Source of the DNA: Paracamarosporium sp. OC-R06-R3
Lineage: Eukaryota; Ascomycota; Dothideomycetes; Pleosporales; Didymosphaeriaceae
Assembly: GCA_019828545.1 (NCBI GenBank)
Contig: JACVRA010000181.1
Location: 409,670 to 473,669, forward strand
Length of the DNA stretch: 64,000 nt
Reading direction: 5' to 3'
Positions within the stretch are counted from its first letter, which is position 1; each line of letters begins with the position of its first letter. Positions 35,373 through 46,295 of the stretch are shown one piece after another. Position numbers and translations under genes: made by a program. The notes beneath the pieces are model-generated. The model searched no databases. It saw only the letters and a program-made list of their open reading frames with translations, and was not told the origin of the DNA.

Positions 35373-38300
35373 TCAGGATGCGACTTCAAAGCGAGTGGCG
35401 AGATTGTTTGCCGCCACTATTCCGAGCTCCTTGAGCGTTCCACTGGCCATGATCTCTAGCACACTAATATCCAGGCCGAAGTTCTGCTTCCACCATCGCC
35501 TCAGCTCAATCGCCATGAGCGAATCCAACCCGATCTGCGTCAAGCTCATCCCAATCTCTATATCCTCTTCCGCCTTCATCATGAACCGGAAGATGCGTCG
35601 TCCGATCTCCTCCGCCAAGAACTCATGCGATGTCTGTTCAGATAACAGTGCGGGGTCCTCCGCCGCGCGGGATATGAACGCTTTGAGTTGATTATTGCTG
35701 GACCCGACACCGCCTTCAGAAGCTTCCTTCGGTACGTTGTGGTACATGCCCATGCGGCGGTCGCGACGCCATGATGTCTGGCAGTTGGGGTCTTCGAGGT
35801 GTATATGGGAGCGCAGACCCATGACGATGTGGCCAGGCGACTTCCAGCTTGCGACTTGGTTGTTCTTGGGTGTAGCATCTACAGGCGCGTGGCTGTTGAG
35901 CACGGCGAGCTCCACGTAATCGAGCAACTCGCGTTCGGGCAAGAACCAGAGTCCCTGTGACTTAAGTTTCTTTCGAATAAGCGGGTTCTCGGCAACGAAT
36001 CCAATATCATCGATTGGGCAAACACCGAGAACAGATGCAGCGAGCCCGGCGCGGTGCCTATATTGTGTGAAGGACTCGAGAAATATGTTGGCAGCAGCAT
36101 AGTTAGCCTGTCCAGGCTGATCCATTAGTGTGACGAGCGAGGAAGTCATGACAAGGAAATCGAGTTTGATTCCAGCCTCTTCAAAGGCTGAGTGGATGTT
36201 CCAAGCGCCGTCCACCTTAGGCTTCACTGTGGCGTTCCACTCTTCGTATGTTATATCAAGGGCGGGTGCATCTCGAAGAACCATAGCCATATGGACAACA
36301 CCTTTGATGGGTTTGTCTGATTCTTGGATGGCTTTCACGACGTCGGCCTTGATGTCCGCTCTGCCCTGGACGGCCTTAACCTCGCAGCCCATCGTCTCGA
36401 GTTCGCGGAAGTATTGCTGGTCCGTAGATGTTGTGCCTGCGCTACGAGACAAGAAGATCAGGCTTCGCGCACCTTGCTCTACCATCCAAGAAGCAACCGA
36501 ACGGCCGAGACCACCAAGACCACCTGTGAGCAGGTACGAGTGCTCAGAGTTGAGCACAAAGTCTTTGGCTCGTGGGGTACTTGGAATTGTGGAAGGATCC
36601 TCGGGTAGCTTGACAACGACCTTTCCGATGTGATCACCATTTTGCATGTGACGGAAAGCCTCGATGATCTCAGCACCTTCGTAGGAGGATACGGCGCCGA
36701 TAGGATGGATTTTACCCTCTTCCAGCATGTTGACCCATCGCTCCATCACAGCACCAACTGAAGCAGGTCTGACCTCCATGGCATGCGCTAGGTCCACACA
36801 GCAGTAGGACCTGTTCAGAAGGAATGGCTCTAGATCAAGCTTACCAAAACCAACGAGGTCACGTTTGCCCAGCTCAACTAGCTTACCAAATTCTGCAACA
36901 CACTTCCAAGAAGCATGAAGAAGTTCACCGGAAAGCGAGTTGAGGACGATATCTACACCTTTGCCGTCGGTTTCGCGCATGACCTCGGCGAGGAAAGAGT
37001 CGTTGCGCGAGTTGAAGATACGATTTCGTGGTATTTGGAATTTGTCTTGCAGATACTGGATCTTCTCTACACTTCCGACTGTGGCAAATATCTCAGCACC
37101 AACCATCTTTGCCAGCTCGATTGCAGCGTGGCCAACACCTCCCGCAGCCGAGTGGATGAGGATAGTCTGGTCCTTCTGAAGCTGCCCGACATCGAGCACT
37201 GCCTGCACCGCAGTTGTGTAGCAAGCAGGCATCGTAGCCCCCGCAACAAATTCCAGCGTATCTGGAATCTTGACCACGAGATCGTCCAGAAGAATCGCAT
37301 GTGTGGTGAAGCATCCATCGGTCGCAACACCACAGACACGATCATTAGGCTTGACATGGGATACACAGGAGCCTACGCGCTTAACAACACCGGTGATCTC
37401 CAGACCGAGCGGAGGGGTTTTCCCGAATTTGAGCACGCCCATAGACACCATGACATCACGAAAGTTGAGGCCCACAGCGCGGATCTCGACTTCAATCTGG
37501 TTGGCCGCGAGTTCGTCTTGTAAAGGCGACTCCACCCACTGGAGTGTATCGAGCATGCCGGGCTTGCCAATCGTGAGCGACTTGACGTGCGCATGTTCGG
37601 CCATGCCCCTCTCACCAACTTCCTCTTCAAGAGAGAATGGTTGGTAGCGGCCGATCTTGATGACACCTTCATTCACCGCGTACTCTCGGTCGGGTGCGAT
37701 CTTGTCGTTATCTTCACGCGATCGCACCTTTTGAAATACTTTGCCCACAAGTTCGGTGAAGTTCGGCTCAGCCGGGTCAATCTCGAGAGAGAAGATTGGA
37801 AGAGCCAACTCGGCACGCGCAACGCGCCACATGCCGACAGTCTGCGCGGATCGTGGGTCGACACATTGTGTCTGTGTTGGGGGCATCAGCCAAAGCAAGT
37901 TCTGCTGTTTGTGGTTCCGCAATAAGTCTTGCGTGGCAACGAACCTCTTCTCCGAAATGTTTTCGAAGAAGCGGGACTCTAGGTCCAGCGTGGCAATGAT
38001 GTCACTGTGTTCGGGGAGCAAATCTCCAAGCGCTGCAATGTGGATCTGCGAGCCAGATACCTCCAGCTCCGCGATGAGTTTTTTGGCAATGCCATCGCTC
38101 GCATTGTCGCAGAGCACTGTGACCTGCTTCTCCAATAGCTTCGGATTAATGTCGAATCTCGGCGATGCCACGATGGCTGCGCAATATTGATATGGGGCCT
38201 CGGCATCGTACACAACGGTGTCTGCGCCAGTGAACCCGGCAGCCTTCAATTCACGATCCCAGCGTTCGGGCATGATGTATGGCTCCCACTTTCTGTCATC

Positions 38301-41300
38301 GGCATCACCCAGCCACCAACCAGAGAAATTGCCAAAGACATACCCGGGAGCTCTGGCGACGGCGCAGACTTCGGACAAAACAAGATGACCGTGCGGCTTC
38401 AGGAGCGGTTGCAGGTTCCGGAGGGTTTCATTGAGGTTGGGCGTAGCGTGAACAACGTTGGGTGCCAGAATGAGATCATAGGTTTGCGACTCGAAGCCCT
38501 GCTCGAAAGGATCTTTGGAAATATCGAAAACTTTGTAGTCGATGTTGGGAGCATACGCGAAGCGCTCCTTGGCCTGCGCGAAGAATCCAGCTGAAATGTC
38601 TGTGAAGGTGTACAATGAGTAGGATGGATTGCCTCCACAGCGTTCGAGCTCTCGCAAGATTAACTCGGTGGTCCCACCCGTACCGGCGCCGACCTCCAAG
38701 ATGCGAAGATTAGGTTTCGTGATTGCAAGCATGCGGACGAATGCTCCGAAGCCAAAGGAGACGGCGTTGTAGATCTCGGTCAGAACATTGTCCTTCATGA
38801 GCAGGTCGAGCGTGTCCGTTTTGCCTGTAAAAAGCCCTTCGGCATGTTCGCAAATGCGCATGATGCCCGTTGCGACGAGACCGATCGACTCCGATTTCGA
38901 AAGCGAAGCGAACTTATCGATGATTTGTCGCTTGCGTTCACTTGGTGACAGCTTGACATAGTCCTGAGCATTCTTGACGACCGGATAGTTACCAGACTCG
39001 GCGTGAGCCTTCTCGCGCTCAAGCCACTGTCGGAATTTCCCGAAATGCTCCTCCTTCGGTTCGAGGCCTTGCACTCGATCGTGGGAGTCTAGCAAGCACA
39101 GCAACGCGAGCTCTTCAAGAGCCAGCTTGATTTCTGGGCTGGCTTCTGGCGCATTGAAGAGGGGAGGCACGTCCAAAAAGTCAAAGTCGGGATACCACTC
39201 AAGGCGAGCAGCGGCATGTTTGTCGGCATGTGTAGTGATTCTTTCATCCTCGAGCGGGGTCATACGGGCGCTGCGTAGTCGCATGGCGATTTGATCATTC
39301 GCAATGCAGTTAAGCCCGACCGTTTTGCCATCGGGAGAACTCCATGCTTGCGCTATCATGGTCAAAGCACTACGAGAGATATCAAGTTCTTCAATTAGGG
39401 TTGGCACTGCTAGCTGGGTGAAATGCCGTCCGGTGGCTTGAGATACAGCAGCCAAGACCAACTGAAGGCAAGCATCGATTCCTGCTGGGTGGAACAAAAA
39501 CGGTGCTTCTTGTCGCGTCTTGGAGGTTGTAATAACGCCCTCAGCTTTCAGGTCTGTCGGAGATGCCGTGAGCTCTGTGATGCCTTGGAATTCTGGCCCG
39601 TAGACCAGTCCAACACGTGCCATGATTTCGTACCACTTCTGAGCCGGCATGTGGCGAGACAAGCCCTCAAACATGATGCCTTCGATCATCGCAGGCTGTT
39701 CCTGCATCGGTTTCACGAGCCCTTCAGCGTGCTTGATCCAGGAACCCCCGGCATACGACGAGATGGTGAAGTCAAATGCATTAGACTCGTTCGAGTCAGT
39801 AAGTTTGTGCTTGTTGAGCGACGTGACAATTTCAACCGACGTATTCTCCTTGAGCACAAGCGCAGTGTGGGCAACCACATGCCGAACGCTGAAGCCAACC
39901 TCGACACCAGTGAGCTGCCTGATTGCCTCACCAGCCATGCAAACATACCCGGCGAATGGGAAGACGATGTCCTCGCGGACCTTGTGGTCAGCCAGCCACG
40001 GCTCGTCTTCGAGGTCAAGGATTACGCGCCATTGTGGATTAATATATGTGCTTTCGGGGATGCGTTGGCCAAGAATGGCGTGGTGTCCGTACTCTCGCCT
40101 GCGCCATTCCTTGTGAACACGGCTCTCCTGCCAGAAACGTGCAGAGTGGTCCCATGGATAAGCCGGTAAGTCGTGCACTACGCTACCGTGCGGAGCCAAA
40201 GCTTTGAAATCGATCTTGGCGCCGTTCTGAAAGAGCTCCCCTAGGCTACCCAGGAATGCCTTGTATGAGTCGTCGCCGCGCCGCTGGGTCGAAATATAGG
40301 TGCAATTAACATTTGCCTGCTTACAGATCTGGCGCAGAGGGCCGGCTAGAGTCAAATGCGGGCCAACCTCAAGGAACAAGTTGTTGCGCTGATGCTCGAT
40401 GAGTGCAGTAACGGCAGGACCGAACCGTACTGGGGACGTCAGATTCGCAGACCAGTAGTCTGGGCCAAGATCTGATGCTCTGGTAGTTATGTCTGCGGTC
40501 ACACTCGAGAAAATCGGGATATGTGCATCGGCACGCTTCAGACCTTTGCTTGCAAGCTCAGCCTTCACCAGCTGTACATACTTCTCAGAAAGAGCAAGCA
40601 TGTGGTGTGAATGGTACGCCATGTCAACCTTGAGTTCGCGAGCTAGTACCTCAGGCTTCTCCTGCAAGATGGCCCAGATCACTTGCTTGAGTACTTCGAC
40701 GTCGCCCGAGATGGTGGTACTGCTTGGGCTGTTTTCACAGGCGATGATGACACCAGGCTTGAGGAACGGAGTCACTTCCTCAGCGCCCATACCTACTGCT
40801 GCCATCCCGCCCCTGAGATCTTGTTGAGAAGACACATATCCACGGTAATAGGCGCAAATGATGGACTCAGGCATCGAGAGAGAGCCCGCCGCATACGCGG
40901 CCGCAATCTCGCCAGAAGAGTGGCCAACGACAGCAGTAGGTTTTATGCCGTGTCGTGCAAGAGCATTGACAAGCCCAATCTGTACTGCCGTGCATAATGG
41001 CTGTGCAAATTCGGCCTTGTTGACCTGGCTTGTTTGCGCGGGCTTGCTCAATTCGTCGTCCAGCGTCCACGTGGGTGCGTGGGTCAGGCTTTTCAGCACC
41101 GCGTCCATGGCTCCAATGTCCTTCTCGAACTCCGAATCCTGCTCGATGAGCTCACGTCCCATGCCCGGCCACTGAGATCCTTGGCCGCTGAAGATCATCG
41201 TTATGGGCAATGGATAGAATGGAGCTTTGATAATGGTCGCCGGATCAGAGAGTGAGCCGTTGGTGATGAAGTAGGTGCGCTGTGGAAGAATTTCTCGACG

Positions 41301-42801
41301 ACGTGCAAGTGTGTAGGCCATATCGGTCGCCTTCTCCGGATGCGCAATCAGATAGTCCACGACGTTCTTGCTGTGCCGACTCAAGCTTTGCTGCGAATTT
41401 GCACTTAAAACGATAAGCTGGTGCTTCTTCTTGGGCTGAGCTTTCTGTCCGTTTGGTACGGCCTCGTGCAAGCTGTCGACAATGACATGGGCGTTCGTGC
41501 CACCGATACCAAATGAGTTTACGGAAACACGTTCGGCGCGGCCGGCAGGTCAAGATGTTGGCTTCAACGCGACATTAAGATGCTTCTCTTGAAAGGGTAT
41601 TTTTGGGTTGGGCGTCTCAAATTTGATCTGTGGTGGGATGATGCGGTGCTCCAGGCAGAGCACGGCTTTGATCAAACTGTTGATGCCAGAGGCGCCTTCG
41701 GCGTGCCCAACATTGGGCTTGATACTACCAATGTAAATGCCACCCTCCGCTTCGCCGAAAACGTTCCCAACGGCCGTGGTCTCGATGGGGTCGCCCGTCG
41801 CAGTTCCTGTACCGTGGCACTCGACGTAGCCAGTCATTTTCGGGTCTATACCCGCATCAGCGTAGACTTTTCGCATGAGCGCTTCGTGCGCCTCGCCGGA
41901 AGGAGCCATGAGCGAGGCACTGTGCCCGTCGCTGTTGGTAGATGTGCCGCGTATCACAGCGCGAATAGGATTTCCGTCCCGTTTCGCAGCAGACAATGGC
42001 TTGATGAAGACGGCGTTGATGGCATCGGCTCGGGCAAACCCGTCGGCAGACGCATCAAAGGTCTTACAGCTACCCTCGGGGGAAAGCACACCCTGGTGTG
42101 TCATGGCAGCCGTGAGATACGGACCCATGATTAGCGACGTCCCTGCTACGATGGCAAATTCGCAGTCCCCGTTCTGAATCGATCGCACTGCATTGTGGAG
42201 ACTGACGAGAGATGCTGAACAGCCCGTCTTGGTGACCTCAGAGGGGCCGCGGAAGTCGAACTCGTAGGATACACGATTTGCAATCATGAGATCTCCAGAG
42301 CCGGAGACTGGAGTGTGTCAGTTTATAACAGAGAGTACACGTGCATAGAATTGACATACAGACCCCGGTGAACTGCGTCTTGTCTGCCGACTGTTGATGC
42401 AGCCAGTCTTCACCAAAAGTGCCGACAAAGCATCCGATTTGCTTGCCCCTCCAGTCCACCTCACCAGCACTCTCAAGACACTCGCGTGTGATTTCGAGCA
42501 TCTTGCGCTGCTGGGGATCCGTCCTCTCCAACTCTGACTTGGTGAGAGAAAAGAATGAAGCATCAAGCACAGACAGATCATCATGTAAGAAGTATGCATG
42601 TTGGGTCTTGATCGCTCCCTTCTTGCCAAGGGCTTCGCCAAAGGCGTGAGCGTTCCAGCGCTCTGGTGGGATAGGACTTCGCATGTCCTTTCCGTTCACC
42701 AGAGTATCCCACAGGTCGTCGTCTGTGGATATACCACCAGGCATCCGCATGGCCATGCCGCAGATGGCAACTGGCTCGCATGTAGTCTTAGTAGAAGCCA
42801 T
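35373..42801 (-). CDS. Highly reducing type I PKS, interrupted by an in-frame TGA
   Basis: Exons 42801-42360 and 42307-35373, 2,458 residue positions. KS (about 10-430) has Cys177, His312 and His349. AT has GHSSGE (Ser611). DH has His922 and Asp1092 (HPAGID). The C-methyltransferase has EVGAGTGG (1352-1359). ER lies at about 1729-2046 with AAGGVG, and KR starts at about 2071 with GGLGGLG. ACP has GLDSL with Ser2410. There is no thioesterase or release domain, as is usual for HR-PKSs. The order matches lovastatin-type fungal PKSs, making a reduced, alpha-methylated chain in the cytosol. The frame is open throughout except TGA at 41552-41550 (codon 400), in the KS linker where the family has PTPWP. 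Literal translation gives 399 residues lacking the end of KS and all later domains. A gene caller may split this locus in two. Confidence 0.93.
41550..41552 (-). other. In-frame TGA stop inside the PKS KS region
   Basis: Coding strand reads ...AAG CCA ACA TCT TGA CCT GCC. The frame continues without change into [18 protein letters not shown], a strongly conserved KS segment. The following base is C, the most readthrough-prone context for UGA. One transition from TGG explains it. On the other strand that is a C-to-T change in CpC context, not the CpA context of classic RIP. Confidence 0.9.
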
Positions 42802-43376
42802 TGTCACAGATGCACAGTAGGGTGTTACTTGAAGATATGATGAGAGGAGAAAGAGAGGATAAGGTGGAGAACATATGTTCCAAGTTGTTCGGAGGGCTGA
42901 AGAATGTAAGAGTAAGCTTGGGGGTGCGAAGGATGGGCATCTCTTATCCCTCCAAGGCGAGGCTAGTTGGTTTGTGAACGCACAAGGAATTTGCTCCAAG
43001 ATGCGGAGGACTTATGCCAAGAACCATTGTAAATCCACGGATACGGCTAAGGATCGTATGATGAAGATCGTAGCGTTTGCGATGACAGCGCTCGTATCGA
43101 AGATATCCTTGCATATTCCTTCACCGCTGAAGATCTGAACAAGGGGGCCTGGATATTTCAAATGTCGTAATCATCCTTGTTCAGTAAGGGCCGCCGCTGG
43201 GGACCGGACCGGGACCAGAGATGAGGCCAAAATCACGTGTTGGCTATCCGTAATGAACGACACGATTAGGCGTATATCAAACGCACATCTTCTTGTCGAT
43301 ACTACATTTGCCACACATCTCTCGTATCGATTGCTTCAGTTCCAAAACATAGCAGCTGCTTTGTCGGTCATTGACA
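42802..43376. promoter_or_regulatory. Divergent promoter, PKS / oxygenase
   Basis: 575 bp between the PKS ATG (42801, minus) and the oxygenase ATG (43377, plus). This arrangement suggests coordinated expression. A GC-rich element with two GGACCGGGACC-like half repeats lies near 43199-43214. Binding by a specific factor is only a possibility. Confidence 0.5.
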
Positions 43377-44480
43377 ATGTCCGCCTTCCAGAGCCTCGAT
43401 GACTTGTACCCCGTTGCGTTTCCTGGCGATGTCAAAATTGCGGATATAGAAACGATCTCGCTGAAAAAGTTGCTCAAAGATGACGAAGTCGAGATGGAGC
43501 GCGTCTTCAACATCTGCAAGGGCGTTGGGTTCTTTTATCTCGACATGATGGATCATCCGAAAGGCGCCCAAATGTGGGAGGACGCATGCTACGCCTGCCG
43601 CTCCGGCCAGGAACTGCTTCCGATCACACCTCTCGAGATAAAGCGGGCGTACAAAGCGCCTGCTGGTGTGCGTGTCCTAGATCGCGGCTACCAGACCGGA
43701 GCCATCAAGGAAGACGGTACGCCGCGCGACAGCGAGATGTTCATGGTGTCGCAAGCAGAGCTGCTCGGGTCCAAGGAGAAAGACCTTCCCGAATGGCTCG
43801 AGCCGCATGAAACCGTCTTTGCGAACGCACTGCGTAGCGGCAACCTGATTGCCAACGTCCTGCTCGGGGTGCTCGAGAAAAAATTGCAGCTCCCGCCCAG
43901 CTCTTTCACCAAACTTCATCGCCTGCAGGACAGCTCTGGCGACTTTCTGCGCGTGCTGCGCTACCCCGGGTCCGATACGCCTGAGACGGTCGACCCACTG
44001 CGGTTCCCTGCGCACAAGGACGCCGTCAGCGTTGCCATCCTGTTTACGTTCCTCGGCGGCCTGCAGATCGTCGAACACGGCGCCGTTCCCGAGAACTGCT
44101 CGCCTTTCGACGTGCCCGAGGACGTATGGCGTTGGGTGAAGCCCAAGCCCGGTACTGCCATTGTCAACCTGGGTGATGCCATGGAGGTCTTCACCAACGG
44201 GGTGCTGAAATCTGGACTGCACCGCGTCATCAAAGCGCCTGGAATCCAGCGCCCACACGACAAGTATAGCGTGTTGATTGTCGCGCGGCCTGAGGACGCG
44301 ACGCCCATGAAGAGCTTCCAGAGTCCGCTGATTCCAGAGGATACCGAGGAGCAGAGGAGCGCCCCGATGGAGACGAGCATCGAGTGGGGCAATAATAAGA
44401 TTAAGAAGTTGCAGGACTTCATTGATGCGTTGCAAAGTATGCGGGCGGGGAAGACAGATAAGTTGCAGCGCAGTTGGTAG
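43377..44480 (+). CDS. 2-oxoglutarate/Fe(II)-type oxygenase (IPNS-like fold)
   Basis: 367 residues, intronless. The N-terminal DIOX_N-like part reads ISLKKLLKDDEVEMERVFNICKGVGFFYLDM. The catalytic jelly roll has the iron triad His213, Asp215 (PAHKDAVS) and His282 (GLHRV). The usual 2-oxoglutarate-binding Arg of the RxS motif appears to be Lys296 (KYSV), with another Arg at 304, so the co-substrate should not be assumed. Such enzymes hydroxylate, desaturate or epoxidise secondary metabolites. Its head-to-head position with the PKS makes a tailoring role likely. The start at 43377 is the first ATG and gives a normal family length. Confidence 0.9.
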   Translation: MSAFQSLDDLYPVAFPGDVKIADIETISLKKLLKDDEVEMERVFNICKGVGFFYLDMMDHPKGAQMWEDACYACRSGQELLPITPLEIKRAYKAPAGVRVLDRGYQTGAIKEDGTPRDSEMFMVSQAELLGSKEKDLPEWLEPHETVFANALRSGNLIANVLLGVLEKKLQLPPSSFTKLHRLQDSSGDFLRVLRYPGSDTPETVDPLRFPAHKDAVSVAILFTFLGGLQIVEHGAVPENCSPFDVPEDVWRWVKPKPGTAIVNLGDAMEVFTNGVLKSGLHRVIKAPGIQRPHDKYSVLIVARPEDATPMKSFQSPLIPEDTEEQRSAPMETSIEWGNNKIKKLQDFIDALQSMRAGKTDKLQRSW

Positions 44481-44669
44481 GTTTCTGCAGGATCTTTGTG
44501 GTGGAATAGTGGCCGGGACTTTATCATCAATCTATGCTTCTATCCTAACTCTGACCTCGATCCCTTTTCCCACTAATCATGTCGTTTCCTAAGCAACACC
44601 ATATTCGCCGTGTCCAGGCAGCTACCCAGCTGCTCTTGGAGGTACGCCATGCACATCTGTGTTTACAAG

Positions 44670-45444
44670 TCAATAGTACGAAACTGAGTGTGACTGCAGC
44701 TGTTCTTCATGCTGCGTTTCCTGTGTGCGCCGGACCAACTGAGAAAACCTGTTCCTCGCCATAATGGGAGTCCGCTCCGGAAAGTATCGGTCCACAATCT
44801 CTGTCCACCGCCTTCCGTGAGCACGCACGGCATTCTTCAGCGTTTCATCCTTAACGTCGTCAGCACCAACTACGTCTTGCATAGTGCAGCGAAAACCCAC
44901 CTCAAGCAGTGACCATCGCTCTTTGCTGATCGTTGTTTTTAGAGCTTCGTGCCATCGACGCGCGCATTCTATTGGCCGTGCTTTAGCAATGGACAATATG
45001 TAAGAGGGGAAAAGAAAGGACTTACGGTCAGCCTGCCGTGTTCGCACATGTTTTGATACTTCGGACCACCTGCAGCGACAGATTCAATAAGATGTATACG
45101 ATAGACGAAAGTCTGGTTCCATAATGATCCACTTACCGTAGTCCATGCTGCTGCACGCCCTCGCGCAAGGCTTCGTCTTCGTGCTGGCTCCAACATCCTT
45201 TTTTGATTGTGGGCGCCAGCGAGTACGCATATCGCTTTCTGCATTCCTTATTGTTGCGGCCCACTAACATGGACGCTACTTCCAGCCAGTTGATTTGGGA
45301 TTGATCTATCGCACACTTGGTTAGCGAGTGTACTGGTTTCCGTATATCGAGAATGGTCCCGGCACGGTTCGGCATACCATAAGCTGCAATTGCATCGATT
45401 AAGAGTCTGTCCTCATCCGGACTCCAAGGCCGATATTGTCTCAT
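44670..45444 (-). CDS. Myb-like (SANT repeat) DNA-binding protein
   Basis: Five exons on the minus strand: 45444-45378, 45305-45137, 45069-45026, 44980-44901 and 44849-44670 (179 residues from MRQYRPW). A Met at 45543 in the same frame would give 212. Three Myb repeats can be read: RPWSPDEDRLLIDAIAAYG with INWLEVASMLVGRNNKECRKRY; GCWSQHEDEALREGVQQHGLRWSEVSKHV with ECARRWHEAL; and ERWSLLEDETLKNAVRAHGRRWTEIVDRYFPERTPIMARNRF. All splices close the frame, and the last join restores the LLEDETL helix. It is probably a nuclear transcription factor. It sits between cluster genes but its control of the cluster is unproven. Most fungal PKS clusters use Zn2Cys6 regulators, and none is seen here. Confidence 0.8.
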
Positions 45445-45829
45445 GATTTTCTCATAAAAAATTCCCACGGATGGTGCTGGAAGGCTCTGATTCTGATGAG
45501 GTTGAGCCCTATAATAACGACAATAATACTTTTCCTTTCTCAAGTGGCACTTGGCGGGTTGCCTCTCTTACACAAGCATGTCCGCATGCGGCGTAACTGC
45601 GATCTCAGGTAGCGATTTGATGGGGCGCATATGCAAGGCTAGGGCGACAGTAATCTACCCCGCGTAATTCGCTACTGCATTTAATTGGGAGTGCAATAGA
45701 TCCTCGCTAAACCAGATGTCAGACACGCGGTGATCAAGCAACGCTCGTATGCATCTGCTTCATACGTGACCTAAAGCATCCAATGTGAATCAGGCGCCAT
45801 GTGCAACGTACGCAGAAAGACATGTATGT

Positions 45830-45960
45830 AAGACGAGATGCCCGCCTGGAGGGCCACAGTTTGCCTGCAGAGAGATAAGAACACTAGCAAGGCTTGTTTC
45901 ACGGCGTAGCTATAATATAGAAAGCTTAGCGGATGTCTATTGATGCCTAAGTTAAGTAAT
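45830..45960 (+). repeat. Imperfect tandem repeat, copy A
   Basis: About 130 bp, duplicated at 45964-46095. Shared blocks include AGAC.....CGCC, GAAGATAAGA/GAGATAAGA, AGCAA(G/C)GCTT.TTTCA.GGCGTAG and TGATGCC.AAGTT. Each copy carries an AGATAAG-like GATA-factor word. Confidence 0.7.
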
Positions 45961-45963
45961 GAT

Positions 45964-46095
45964 ATATGTGCAAGATAAGACGCCCAGCTGCAGGCCTACA
46001 CTTTGCGTACAGGAAGATAAGAGCGTCAGCAACGCTTATTTCATGGCGTAGTTCGGACGCTTGTGAATGCCCGAGTTGGATAAGTGTTAAGCTGA
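45964..46095 (+). repeat. Imperfect tandem repeat, copy B
   Basis: Second copy of the 130-bp segment, ending about 200 bp upstream of the P450 ATG at 46296. It holds two GATAAG words. Confidence 0.7.
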
Positions 46096-46295
46096 TACCT
46101 ATGCATCACGTAAAAGCACGTGCTGGGCGAGTGAATCCTCCTACTCTAGCCAAGGACGGGTTCCGTCCCATCCATATCCCCGCATTGGAGCTTTCACTTG
46201 TGCTTAATGCTTCTGGGCAGATAAAGTGTTCCTGATCTCTAGGACCGATTTTGAAGCTTCTAATACTGTCGACTCACGGATCACCCTTAAGCAAC

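Larger units (their letters stand above)
45445..46295. other. Intergenic, P450 promoter with tandem duplication
   Basis: 850 bp between the divergent Myb-like and P450 genes. It contains the duplicated 130-bp segment described separately. No gene seen. Confidence 0.5.

Noticed and set aside
42875..43138. 87-codon frame in the PKS/oxygenase promoter
   Set aside because: No domain. Its position in a divergent promoter makes regulatory DNA more likely.
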